A model generated the notes under the pieces. It did not search any database, was not told the origin of the DNA, and worked only from the letters and a program-made list of their open reading frames with translations. Of a stretch of DNA of 64,000 nt, positions 1-8,547 are shown in pieces. The stretch covers positions 2,765,001-2,829,000 of the forward strand of contig NZ_CP123622.1 of the NCBI RefSeq assembly GCF_029873255.1. Direction: 5' to 3'. The translations under genes and the position numbers were made by a program. This DNA comes from Pigmentibacter sp. JX0631. Lineage in GTDB: Bacteria; Bdellovibrionota_B; Oligoflexia; Silvanigrellales; Silvanigrellaceae. Each line of letters begins with the position of its first letter. The stretch's first letter is position 1.

Positions 1-1
1 C

Positions 2-289
2 TCTGCTCCTTTTTTAAGGGTGTATAAGCAAGAGGGTATTTTAGTCGAAGATCCTTTTGCTTCTCTTGATCAAGAAGGTGTAGGGCGACTTGTTGAGTTA
101 GCTTGTGAGCTTGGTAGAAAACAAAAACCAGAAATTAAATTGGGAATTTGTGGTGAGCATGGTGGAGAGCCTTCTAGTGTTAAGTTTTGTCATAAAATTG
201 GGTTAAACTATGTAAGTTGCTCACCTTTTCGGATACCTATAGCCATGCTTGCAGCGGCACAAGCTTCAATTTCACAAAATTTTGGATAA
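2..289 (+). CDS. ppdK: Pyruvate, phosphate dikinase, C-terminal end (5' truncated by window)
   Basis: The frame is open from the first bases of the window, so this is the tail of a longer gene; the GTG at 20 is only an internal codon. The piece carries the signature of the PEP/pyruvate-binding TIM barrel: [13 protein letters not shown] with the family Cys, then [18 protein letters not shown] at the C-terminus. The preceding [11 protein letters not shown] is also typical of PPDK rather than of PEP synthase or enzyme I. PPDK interconverts pyruvate, ATP and phosphate with PEP, AMP and pyrophosphate in the cytoplasm. About 790 upstream residues are outside the window, so their state cannot be judged. 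Confidence 0.93.
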   Translation, partial: SAPFLRVYKQEGILVEDPFASLDQEGVGRLVELACELGRKQKPEIKLGICGEHGGEPSSVKFCHKIGLNYVSCSPFRIPIAMLAAAQASISQNFG

Positions 290-553
290 AAATTTACAAT
301 TAATTGTATTTAAAACATTTAATTAATTGTATTTATAATATTTTTTAAGTGTTTTTAAGTCTCATATTAAAAATATATCCTATTAATATCTATGCCTATT
401 TTATTTCATTGTTGTTTTTAGTCAATAAAAAATAAAAACTCTAAGTGAACTCCCTGTGAATATTTTTAAGATGCTTTGGGTTTATGATAGTAAATCCTTG
501 GATGTATTTTAGAGGTATCCATTTATTGAATTATTAGATTTAAGAGGTTTTTA

Positions 554-1825
554 ATGGTTTCTGCTGTGAAGTTTCCTCAGCCAAATCAGCATAATGTTGT
601 GCAAAATCAGCAAAGTCACACATTTGCCATTGGTGTTGTTTCAACTCTGTTTTTCCTTTTTGGTTTTATTACATGCTTGAATGATATTCTTGTACCGCAT
701 TTAAAAGAAGTTTTTAATTTAACAAACACAGAAGCTTCAATGGTGCAGTTTACCTTTTTTGGAGCTTATTTTTTAATTTCTATCCCTGCAAGTAAACTTA
801 TTTCTAAATATGGTTATAAGCTCAGCTTTATTATTGGTCTTGGATTAACGACCCTAGGTTGTTTGTCATTTTTTATTTCTGCTGATTATATGTTTTACAC
901 TTTCTTTTTGGGTGGACTATTTATTCTAGCAAGCGGAATAGTAATTTTACAAGTGGCGGCAAATCCTTATTTAACTATTTTGGGTGGACCTGAAAAAGCA
1001 TCAAGTAGGCTGATATTTGCGCAAGGATTAAATTCTTTAGGGACAACACTTGCTCCTTTATTGGGGTCAAGAATACTATCAGATACTAATCCGGCCGAAG
1101 GTATTGTAAAAACTCAAGAAGAACTTATTAAAGCTGCTCATGCAGTAGAAATTCCTTATTTAGGTTTAGCGGCTTTTGCAATTTTAATAGCTGTAGCTCT
1201 AGCCTTTTATAAGTTTCCAGCTAATAAACCTGCTAAAAGTACTTTAACTTCGCATGAAGAATCCCAATTTAAATTATTTGATTATCCAAGTTTAGTGCTG
1301 GGTGTAATAGGAATTTTCGTTTATGTTGGAGCAGAGGTTTCTATTGGTAGTATCATGGTTAACTTCATTTCTTCCTCTGAAATTGGTAATATGAGTCACC
1401 AAAAAGCGGCGCAATTATTAACTTATTATTGGGGTGGAGCAATGGTAGGACGTTTTATTGGAGCTTTTGTTACAACAAAAGTAAAACCACATAAAGTTTT
1501 ATTTGTTCATGCCATAGCGGCAGCACTTTTGGTAACTGTAACTGTGTTTGCTACAGGTCATTTGGCAATGTATAGCATCATAGCAGTAGGCTTTTTCAAC
1601 TCTATTATGTTCCCAACGATATTTGTTCTTTGTACACAATCAATAGGGAAATACATGGAAAAAGCTTCTGGTATTATCTGTGTTGCTATTGTTGGCGGCG
1701 CCCTTATCCCACCGCTACAAGCATTTGTTGTCGATCATATCAACATTCATATCAGCTATATTGTTCCATTAATTTGCTACTTGTATATAGCTTTCTTTGC
1801 TTTAAAGGTGAAATCAAAAGTTTAG
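554..1825 (+). CDS. FucP/GluP-family sugar:H+ symporter (MFS)
   Basis: A 423-residue inner-membrane protein with about twelve hydrophobic segments. TM1 contains FFLFGFITCLNDILVPHLK, and residues 137-145 read NPYLTILGG, both hallmarks of the fucose permease branch of the major facilitator superfamily, which includes L-fucose, glucose/galactose and GlcNAc (NagP) transporters. A ribosome site AAGAGG lies just before the ATG. The gene stands alone: 264 bp of AT-rich DNA precede it and a terminator follows. A GlcNAc kinase/NagA pair lies 6 kb downstream, so an amino-sugar substrate is possible, but sequence alone does not choose between hexoses. Confidence 0.88.
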   Translation: MVSAVKFPQPNQHNVVQNQQSHTFAIGVVSTLFFLFGFITCLNDILVPHLKEVFNLTNTEASMVQFTFFGAYFLISIPASKLISKYGYKLSFIIGLGLTTLGCLSFFISADYMFYTFFLGGLFILASGIVILQVAANPYLTILGGPEKASSRLIFAQGLNSLGTTLAPLLGSRILSDTNPAEGIVKTQEELIKAAHAVEIPYLGLAAFAILIAVALAFYKFPANKPAKSTLTSHEESQFKLFDYPSLVLGVIGIFVYVGAEVSIGSIMVNFISSSEIGNMSHQKAAQLLTYYWGGAMVGRFIGAFVTTKVKPHKVLFVHAIAAALLVTVTVFATGHLAMYSIIAVGFFNSIMFPTIFVLCTQSIGKYMEKASGIICVAIVGGALIPPLQAFVVDHINIHISYIVPLICYLYIAFFALKVKSKV

Positions 1826-1898
1826 TACATTGGTTCTGCTGAATTATTAGTAAATCTATTTTCCTCTCCCTATTGAAGGGTGAGGGCATTTTCTTACT

Positions 1899-1922
1899 AG
1901 GGTTAAATCTTTTAACCCTTTT
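1899..1922 (+). terminator. Rho-independent terminator after the FucP-type transporter
   Basis: A perfect 9-bp stem AGGGTTAAA (1899-1907) and TTTAACCCT (1911-1919) with a 3-nt loop runs into TTTT. It lies 74 bp after the transporter stop and upstream of the Fur box of the feo operon, so it separates the two transcription units. Confidence 0.7.
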
Positions 1923-1990
1923 ACATAAAAAATATTTTGTCATAACCAACATTCTGGCAAAATTGTCTATAATTTATCTCCCACATCATA

Positions 1991-2010
1991 TTGATAATGG
2001 TTATCATCAA
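1991..2010 (+). promoter_or_regulatory. Fur box upstream of feoAB
   Basis: TTGATAATGGTTATCATCAA contains the hexamers GATAAT and GTTATC (reverse complement GATAAC) spaced by one base, the 6-1-6 Fur pattern, with matching flanks. It lies about 85 bp before the chosen feoA start. Iron repression of ferrous iron uptake is the expected logic; a Fur gene was not seen in the window. Confidence 0.8.
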
Positions 2011-2093
2011 TGCTAGTTTTCAATTACAAAAGCTAGTAAGTCATTAGTTTTTTGTTTTTTTTAAGTAATAATAAAAAGTTATGGAGCATTCTT

Positions 2094-2438
2094 ATGTTTC
2101 CCCCTTCTCATCTGAAGCATCAGAATGAAATATCTTCTTCTGATCCATTGGTAAATAATTTAAAAATACCAGTTGTTCCTTTATCTGAATTAAAAAAAGG
2201 GGAAAAAGCTGAAGTAATAAAAATTACTGAAGAATATTTAAATGAAAAACATACTCTTCCTAAAGGTGAGCTTGAAAGGCGTTTATTGGAAATGGGTTTT
2301 GTTGAAGGAACTGAGCTCACAATTCAACATGAAGGGTTTGTTGGGAAAGATCCAATTGCTGTGTTGCTTCGTTCCTGTTCACTTGTTGCTATTCGCCGTA
2401 AAGAAGCACAAGCTATTTTAGTAAGAAAGCTTAATTAA
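2094..2438 (+). CDS. feoA: FeoA ferrous iron transport protein
   Basis: A small cytoplasmic SH3-like protein that assists FeoB. The recognisable part starts at IPVVPLSELKKGEKAEV and includes ERRLLEMGFVEGTELTI, a standard FeoA pattern, ending in an SLVAIRRKEA strand. The frame is open to a TTG at 2052, but the ATG at 2094 has a GGAG seven bases upstream and is preferred. About 25 polar residues precede the domain, more than in most FeoA proteins. The stop is directly followed by the feoB start, so the two are co-transcribed under the Fur box at 1991. Confidence 0.9.
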   Translation: MFPPSHLKHQNEISSSDPLVNNLKIPVVPLSELKKGEKAEVIKITEEYLNEKHTLPKGELERRLLEMGFVEGTELTIQHEGFVGKDPIAVLLRSCSLVAIRRKEAQAILVRKLN

Positions 2439-2439
2439 T

Positions 2440-4320
2440 ATGTCTACACATTCACTATCCACTCCTCGAATTGCATTGGTTGGCAATCCTAATTGCGGGA
2501 AAACTGCTTTATTTAATGCATTAACAGGTGCTCGTCAAAAAGTTGCAAATTACTCAGGTGTTACTGTTGAAAGAAAAGAGGGTGTATTTATTGCTCCTCA
2601 AGGAAAAAAAATAAAAATTTTAGATTTGCCTGGGACTTATAGTCTAAGAGCACGTAGTCCTGATGAAGCAGTAACAAGGGATGTGGTGTTAGGAAAAGTA
2701 ACTGATGAAGCCATACCTGACGCTATTGTCTGTGTAGCAGATGCGACCAATCTCCATTTAGGTTTACGCCTTGTGCTAGAAATGAAGAAAATAGGAAAGC
2801 CTATTGTATTAGCATTAAATATGATGGATGTAGCTCAAAAAAGGGGCTATGATATAGATATTAATATTTTATCTAAAGAATTAGGTGTTCCTGTTATTCC
2901 TACGGTTGCTATTAAGAAAAATGGTATCGTTGATTTGGTAAAAGCAGTTGAAGGTGAACTTGAAAAAGAAACAAAATCTGACAAAGAAGCAGTTAATTGG
3001 AAAGAACCTATAGCTCAAGAAGTTCGTGCATATCATAAAGAAGTTGAACGGATATTAAGTCAAGCTAATAGAAAGCAAGGTAACGTTTCAGAATGGACTC
3101 TAAAATTAGATTCATTACTACTCCATCCTTTTTGGGGAGTTTTAACTCTTTTGTTCACACTATTTGTTGTCTTTCAAGCAGTATTTGTTTTACCAGAATA
3201 TCCAAAAGAAATGATAGAAGCTGGAATGGCTGCATTACAGCATTGGATAGCAGCTGCCATGCCTGATGGTGTTTTAAAAAGTTTAATAAATGACGGATTA
3301 ATTGCTGGTGTTGGTGGAGTGCTGGTCTTTGTCCCTCAAATAGTTTCTCTATTTTTCTTTATTCTTTTATTAGAAGATTCGGGCTATATGGCAAGAGCTG
3401 CGTTTTTAATGGATAAACTTATGGGTGGAGTTGGCTTACATGGGAAGGCTTTTATTCCTTTATTGTCGAGTTTTGCATGTGCGATTCCAGGAATTATGGC
3501 TTCAAGAACTATTGAAAATAAAAACGATCGCTTGATCACTATTTTAATTTCACCATTAATGACTTGTTCTGCTAGACTTCCAGTTTACACTTTAATCATT
3601 GCAGCATTTATTCCTTCTGTTACTTTTTTAGGTTTCATCAATTCACAAGGATTGGTGATGTTTGGTTTATATGCAGCAGGAATTTTTTCTGGACTTATCG
3701 TTTCTTTTATTATTAAAAAATTCTTTTTAAAGGGTGAATTGCATCCCTTGATGTTGGAATTACCTTCTTATCGTATGCCGTGTTTAAAGAATATTTTATT
3801 TGGATTATTAGAACGTGCATTTGTATTTATAAAGCGAGCAGGAACAATTATTCTGGCTTTAACAATTATAATTTGGTTTTTAAGTACCTACCCAGGTGCG
3901 CCAGAAAACGCTACTGAAGCAGCAATTGATTATTCTTTTGCTGGAATGTTAGGTAAATTCTTTGCTCCGATTTTCGCACCCATAGGATTCAATTGGCAAA
4001 TCGTCATTGCTCTTATTCCTGGAATGGCTGCTAGAGAAGTAGCTGTGGCAACTCTAGGAACCGTTTATGCAATTAGTGGTAGCGAAGAAGCTTTACAACA
4101 AGGCCTTGCTGCGACAATAGGAAGTTCTTGGGGATTGCCAACTGCTTTAGCTTTTCTAACTTGGTATGTATTTGCTCCTCAGTGTGCGTCTACTCTGGCA
4201 GTAACTAAAAGAGAAACTAATTCTTGGAAATGGCCAATTATTATGTTTGTTTATCTATTTGCTTTAGCTTACTTTGCCTCGTTTGTTGTTTTTCATGTAG
4301 CTAAGTATTTTGTTTCTTAA
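2440..4320 (+). CDS. feoB: FeoB ferrous iron transporter (GTPase-permease)
   Basis: Inner-membrane Fe2+ uptake protein with an N-terminal G domain: G1 GNPNCGKT at 15-22, G2 Thr in GVTVERKEG, G3 DLPG at 62-65 and G4 NMMD at 127-130. Two gate repeats follow, the first with CAIPGIMASRTIEN and CSARLPVYTLII, the second with GMAAREVAVATLG and FAPQCASTLAVTKRE. It is 626 residues, shorter than the roughly 750-770 of gamma-proteobacterial FeoB, mainly through a short linker after the G domain; all key motifs are present. Starts one base after feoA. Expected to be iron-repressed with feoA. Confidence 0.96.
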   Translation: MSTHSLSTPRIALVGNPNCGKTALFNALTGARQKVANYSGVTVERKEGVFIAPQGKKIKILDLPGTYSLRARSPDEAVTRDVVLGKVTDEAIPDAIVCVADATNLHLGLRLVLEMKKIGKPIVLALNMMDVAQKRGYDIDINILSKELGVPVIPTVAIKKNGIVDLVKAVEGELEKETKSDKEAVNWKEPIAQEVRAYHKEVERILSQANRKQGNVSEWTLKLDSLLLHPFWGVLTLLFTLFVVFQAVFVLPEYPKEMIEAGMAALQHWIAAAMPDGVLKSLINDGLIAGVGGVLVFVPQIVSLFFFILLLEDSGYMARAAFLMDKLMGGVGLHGKAFIPLLSSFACAIPGIMASRTIENKNDRLITILISPLMTCSARLPVYTLIIAAFIPSVTFLGFINSQGLVMFGLYAAGIFSGLIVSFIIKKFFLKGELHPLMLELPSYRMPCLKNILFGLLERAFVFIKRAGTIILALTIIIWFLSTYPGAPENATEAAIDYSFAGMLGKFFAPIFAPIGFNWQIVIALIPGMAAREVAVATLGTVYAISGSEEALQQGLAATIGSSWGLPTALAFLTWYVFAPQCASTLAVTKRETNSWKWPIIMFVYLFALAYFASFVVFHVAKYFVS

Positions 4321-4348
4321 GATTACTTTGCTACATTAGGAGAGAGCT

Positions 4349-4531
4349 ATGTTCCAGCATATTCTTGTTTTCATTATTGTCCTAACTTCTATCAGTTATT
4401 TAATATATCAATGGAAGTTAAAAGAAATTTTTGGAAATAAAGAAAATTCAAAGAAATTAAAATCCTCATCATGTTCAAATGGTGAGTGTCATGGTTGTGC
4501 TATTCCTAAAAAACCCAAAAAAATAACTTAA
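4349..4531 (+). CDS. FeoB-associated Cys-rich small membrane protein
   Basis: A 60-residue protein with one N-terminal membrane helix (residues 4-20), a basic stretch, and a C-terminal CSNGECHGC cluster followed by a Lys/Pro tail. This layout matches the FeoB-associated Cys-rich family found after feoB in many bacteria, where it takes the place of FeoC. A strong AGGAGAG ribosome site lies seven bases before the ATG. It is 28 bp after feoB and in the same operon. A role in handling Fe2+ or an Fe-S cluster near FeoB is inference from position. Confidence 0.8.
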   Translation: MFQHILVFIIVLTSISYLIYQWKLKEIFGNKENSKKLKSSSCSNGECHGCAIPKKPKKIT

Positions 4532-4592
4532 GAATTACATAAAAGTAACGAATTCACCTCTGCACAATATTTTTATTTTATTAGGTGGTGGT

Positions 4593-6038
4593 ATGGCAAT
4601 AAAACATCAATATCATTTAGATAAAGATGTTTTTTATGTTATTCACGTTGATGATGATATTCTCGAATTGCGAAGCTTTGCTAGAAATCTTCAAGTAAAT
4701 AAAAATAATCTAAAATTTGCAATTACATCATGCTTAAATGGAACAGAATTTAAAAATTCATTAACAAAATTAAAATTTGTTGATTTTGTAATTTTAGATA
4801 TTCATCTTTCGGAAAAAGAAAATATTACAGGTATATCTTTAGTTAAAGAAGTAAAAAAATTCCATCCCAATGCAATTATATTAATGAGCTCAAACTTAGA
4901 TGATCCGTCTACTATTCTCCAAAGTTTAAGAGCTGGAGCAGATGAATTTATATCAAAAAAAATGAATAATCAAAATTTAGTTGAAAAATTACTTCTTGTA
5001 AGAACAACTATTTTTAACAAAAGAGGAATTATTTTTTTAAATAAAAAAGATGAAAATTTAAGTAAAAAATTTTCAGGAGAAACAATTAAAAAAATTAGCA
5101 GAAGAATTCCACAAATTGTTCATTCAGCGATAACCTCAGTATATATTGAGGGAGAATCAGGTACAGGTAAAGAAGTTGTTGCTGAGTTATTTGAAGATTA
5201 CATTAAAGAATTACCTTTTGTAAAAATGAATTGTGGTAGCATTGCACCTAATTTAGTGGAGAGTGAATTGTTTGGGTACGTTAAAGGTTCTTTTACTGGA
5301 GCTTTAAATAATAAAGTTGGTTTACTTGAGGCTGCATCTGGTGGCTGGCTTTTTTTAGATGAAGTTGCAAGCTTATCAGATAGTGCCCAAATAGCCTTAT
5401 TAAGAGCTATTGAAAATCAAGAGGTAACAAGAATTGGTGATTCTGTTGCAAGAAAAATCAATGTTCGTTTTATTGCAGCTTCAAATGTTTCTTTATCTGA
5501 AATGGTTCAAGAAGGTAAATTTCGAAATGATTTATGGCAGCGACTTTGTGAAACAGAAATTCTGTTAATGCCTTTAAGAGAAAGAAGAAATGAAATTCCT
5601 GATTTAATATATTTTTTTTGTAGAACTATGCGAGGTGGGCCTTATCAAATCGAAGAAACTGCTCTAAATGTTTTATGTCAACTTCCTTGGTTTGAAGGAA
5701 ATGTTAGAGAATTAAGAAATTGTCTTCGAGCAATGACAGAGCATCATGTAAATAAAATTCTTACCCCGCTTGGAATACCTGAACGAATTTTAATGAAAAG
5801 TAAAGATAATTATTATTCTTTGAATAATAAGATAGAAAATGTAGGGTATATAAAATTATTTTATAAAAATAAGTCTGGAGAATATTATAAATTTGAAGAA
5901 TTAGAAGTACAACTTTTTGAAAAAATATTTGAATTATTTAACTCTACAAATAAAAAAAGTATTTCAGAATTTTCTAAGACTTTTGGATTAGCAAGAAGTA
6001 CTGTTCAAATAAAGATCAAAAAAATGAATCAGCAATGA
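4593..6038 (+). CDS. Sigma-54-dependent response regulator (NtrC family)
   Basis: A 481-residue transcription activator. The receiver domain has the acidic pocket VDDD at 19-22, phospho-acceptor Asp69 in VILDIHL, and ISKKM with the conserved Lys near 122. The AAA+ domain has Walker A GESGTGKE at 187-194, the sigma-54 loop GSFTGA at 232-237 (the usual GAFTGA with Ser for Ala), and Walker B LFLDE at 253-257. A C-terminal Fis-like helix-turn-helix ends at the stop (ISEFSKTFGLARSTVQIKIK). No partner histidine kinase is adjacent, so its signal and target genes are unknown. ATG preceded by AGGTGG. Confidence 0.92.
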   Translation: MAIKHQYHLDKDVFYVIHVDDDILELRSFARNLQVNKNNLKFAITSCLNGTEFKNSLTKLKFVDFVILDIHLSEKENITGISLVKEVKKFHPNAIILMSSNLDDPSTILQSLRAGADEFISKKMNNQNLVEKLLLVRTTIFNKRGIIFLNKKDENLSKKFSGETIKKISRRIPQIVHSAITSVYIEGESGTGKEVVAELFEDYIKELPFVKMNCGSIAPNLVESELFGYVKGSFTGALNNKVGLLEAASGGWLFLDEVASLSDSAQIALLRAIENQEVTRIGDSVARKINVRFIAASNVSLSEMVQEGKFRNDLWQRLCETEILLMPLRERRNEIPDLIYFFCRTMRGGPYQIEETALNVLCQLPWFEGNVRELRNCLRAMTEHHVNKILTPLGIPERILMKSKDNYYSLNNKIENVGYIKLFYKNKSGEYYKFEELEVQLFEKIFELFNSTNKKSISEFSKTFGLARSTVQIKIKKMNQQ

Positions 6039-6067
6039 AAAAAATTAAAAACTAATTGCAACTAAAT

Positions 6068-6724
6068 TCATGGAGACATTTGTTCTTCAGAAAACTCTTC
6101 CTCTTTTTCTGACCATTTGCTTTGATACCTTGTTTTTTTATTCATAATATTAAAAACATCTTGCATGTATTCTCTATTTCCAGCTCTTTTTTCAATCATA
6201 GACAAGTGCATTTTTAAGCAGTCAAATGTATTGTAAGTAGCATTAATAATAACATCTGATTGTTCATAGGCATCTTTTCTTTGAATATAGAGTTCATTAA
6301 CTATTTTTTGTACTTCATCTAAAGTTTGGCAATGTGAAAACATGGGTCTGGTTTCTTTTTGGGCAAAAATTCTTTTTGCAATTTCAGTCAAATCCAAATC
6401 AAGCATCACTATTAATCCTAATTTCCTAGCAAAAGCTATAGATTCAGGTTTTAATAAGGTCCCACCTCCAAAAGCGATAACAAAATTATGTCTTCGTTCT
6501 AATTTAAGAAGAATTTTGTCTTCTATGTTTCTAAAACCCTCTTCTCCTTCTTGCGAAAAAATTTGAGGAATTGTTTTTTTTGTTGTTGATTCTATAAATG
6601 CGTCAAAATCTAGGAAAAAGCGTTCACTATGCTGAGCATAGAGCTTGCCAAAAGTTGATTTGCCGGTTGCTGGCATACCTGTTAAAATGATATTTCTAAA
6701 TCTTTTAGCCCAATATTTTGTCAT
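6068..6724 (-). CDS. aroK: Shikimate kinase
   Basis: P-loop kinase of the shikimate pathway, phosphorylating shikimate at O3 for aromatic amino acid synthesis. Visible are Walker A GMPATGKS (16-23), the substrate-binding FLDFDAFIE (Asp39, Asp41), EEGFRNIED with the shikimate-binding Arg, the IAFGGGTLL loop, and the lid region with KETRPMF. At 218 residues it is about 45 longer than typical AroK owing to a charged C-terminal tail. It is convergent with the response regulator and divergent from the carbonic anhydrase gene. Gluconate kinase is a less likely alternative because of the GGG loop and the FRNIE motif. Confidence 0.85.
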   Translation of the reverse strand: MTKYWAKRFRNIILTGMPATGKSTFGKLYAQHSERFFLDFDAFIESTTKKTIPQIFSQEGEEGFRNIEDKILLKLERRHNFVIAFGGGTLLKPESIAFARKLGLIVMLDLDLTEIAKRIFAQKETRPMFSHCQTLDEVQKIVNELYIQRKDAYEQSDVIINATYNTFDCLKMHLSMIEKRAGNREYMQDVFNIMNKKTRYQSKWSEKEEEFSEEQMSP

Positions 6725-6862
6725 TTTTTACCTCATGCTTTACTTCTCAATTTTTAAAAGATTGCTCAAGCAGAAAAACATTAGTAAACTATATTTTAAG
6801 AAAAAGTAATACAGTTTATATTAATTTTGCCTTTTTTTTTCTAATTATGGAAAGGAATCTAT

Positions 6863-7624
6863 ATGCCCTTGAAAAGTTTTTTGTCATTTTTATCAGTAGC
6901 TTCCCTTCTAGCAGCAGCTAATTCATTTGCTGCAGAAGGACACCACTGGAAATATATAGGTGAGGGTGGGCCAGCAGAATGGGGAAAACTTTCGCCAGAT
7001 AATAAAGCTTGTTCTATGGGAAAAAGGCAGTCACCAATAGATATTAATGATGGAAATAAAAAAGAAAATAAGTCTCTTCCACAACTAATGTTTTCATATA
7101 TTGCAGCCCCATTGAAAATTTTAAATAATGGGCACACCATTCAAATGAATTATCCAAAAGGAAGTAAAGTAACTATCGGACCTTCAACATTTGATTTACT
7201 ACAATTTCATTTTCATACTCCAAGTGAGCATGCATTTAATGGAAGAAGAACTGAACTAGAAGTTCACTTTGTAAATAAAGGAACAGATGGGAGTTTAGCT
7301 GTTGTAGGAGTGTTGATGAAGAAAGGTAAGAAAAATAGTGAGCTTGAAACTTTTTTTAATAAAATGCCAACCCAAGCAGGAAAAGAAGATGCTGTTGAAA
7401 ATTCTTCTTTAAATCCAAATGCCCTAATTCCAAAAGATAAAGATTACTACACATATCCAGGTTCTTTAACAACACCGCCTTGCTCAGAAATTGTCACATG
7501 GTACGTTATTAAAGACAAAATTGAAGTTTCTGAAGATCAAATTAAAAAATTTCAAAAATTGTTTCCTATGAATGCACGCCCTTTACAGTCCATTTCTTCT
7601 CGTATTGTTGAGGAAAAAGATTAA
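6863..7624 (+). CDS. Alpha-carbonic anhydrase, periplasmic
   Basis: Zinc enzyme that hydrates CO2. Residues 1-24 form a signal peptide ending NSFAA. The core has KRQSPIDI, the zinc ligands His116 and His118 in LQFHFHTPSEH and His135 in LEVHFVN, and the active-site SLTTPPCSE with the conserved Thr. At 253 residues it has the normal length of the bacterial alpha class. The gene ends two bases before the GlcNAc kinase gene, so the two are almost certainly co-transcribed. AAAGGA precedes the ATG. Confidence 0.95.
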   Translation: MPLKSFLSFLSVASLLAAANSFAAEGHHWKYIGEGGPAEWGKLSPDNKACSMGKRQSPIDINDGNKKENKSLPQLMFSYIAAPLKILNNGHTIQMNYPKGSKVTIGPSTFDLLQFHFHTPSEHAFNGRRTELEVHFVNKGTDGSLAVVGVLMKKGKKNSELETFFNKMPTQAGKEDAVENSSLNPNALIPKDKDYYTYPGSLTTPPCSEIVTWYVIKDKIEVSEDQIKKFQKLFPMNARPLQSISSRIVEEKD

Positions 7625-7626
7625 AA

Positions 7627-8526
7627 ATGAACGCAAGTGATTACTTTGTTGGAATTGATGGTGGTGGAAGTAAAACACACCTTCGTATTGTTTCTTCTTC
7701 TGGCAAAGTAATTGCTGAATCATTTGCGGGACCTGCTAATATACGTCTGTCAGTTGATACTGCAATCCAATCTATTTCAGAAGCATTAATTATGGCTTCG
7801 AAAATAGCAAATATTCCCCTATCTCAAATAAAAAAATTTCAAACAGGAATTGGAGTTGCTGGGTATGAGGTACAAACGGCAAGAGAAGAGTTCTTAAAAA
7901 AAATTCAAAAAATAGGAATTCTAGAATATAAGTTACAATCCGATGCTTATATTGCTTGTCTTGGAGCACATAATGGCAATTTCGGAAGCATTATTATTGT
8001 TGGTACTGGTGTAGTTGGATTAACAATAAATAAAACAGGGAAATTTCAAGTTGGAGGTTGGGGGTTTCCGCATGGAGATGAAGGTGGTGCTGCTTGGTTA
8101 GGCTTAGAAACTATTCGACAACTGTTACATTACTGCGATGGTCTTGCAGAACCGACTCCGCTATTGAAATATTTACAAAAGAGATTTGCTAATAAAGTTG
8201 AAAATATAACTGAATGGGCTTGTTACGCTAATGCAAGTCAATTTGCCGAATTAGCAAGAGATGTATTCAGGTATGCCAAAAAGAAAGATAAATTTGCTGA
8301 ATTCCTTTTAAAAAAATCAGCAAGTGAAGTTGAGCAAATTTATTTAGCATTGAAAGTAAAAGCAAAACATAATCCAAGAAACACTTTTTCTTTACTTGGA
8401 GGAGTCGCTCCTTTTATATTTGACTATCTAAAACCTTCAATAAAAAAACAATTAAATAAACCTCTAGGTGATGCGTGCGATGGCGCAATTCTTATGATAA
8501 GAAAACATATCAATCATTTAAAATAA
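7627..8526 (+). CDS. BadF/BadG-type ATPase, probable N-acetylglucosamine kinase
   Basis: A 299-residue ASKHA-fold sugar kinase. The N-terminal phosphate-binding loop is FVGIDGGGSKTHLRIV, the adenosine region has IIIVGTGVVGL, and GWGFPHGDEGGAAWLG is the motif typical of GlcNAc and related amino-sugar kinases of the BadF/BcrA family. The assignment to GlcNAc rests on the next gene being nagA 21 bp downstream. Together they would convert GlcNAc to GlcNAc-6-P and then GlcN-6-P. Muramic acid or glucosamine kinase remain possible. Start ATG is two bases after the carbonic anhydrase stop, implying coupled translation. Confidence 0.82.
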   Translation: MNASDYFVGIDGGGSKTHLRIVSSSGKVIAESFAGPANIRLSVDTAIQSISEALIMASKIANIPLSQIKKFQTGIGVAGYEVQTAREEFLKKIQKIGILEYKLQSDAYIACLGAHNGNFGSIIIVGTGVVGLTINKTGKFQVGGWGFPHGDEGGAAWLGLETIRQLLHYCDGLAEPTPLLKYLQKRFANKVENITEWACYANASQFAELARDVFRYAKKKDKFAEFLLKKSASEVEQIYLALKVKAKHNPRNTFSLLGGVAPFIFDYLKPSIKKQLNKPLGDACDGAILMIRKHINHLK

Positions 8527-8547
8527 CTGATTGATAAAGAGGTTTTT

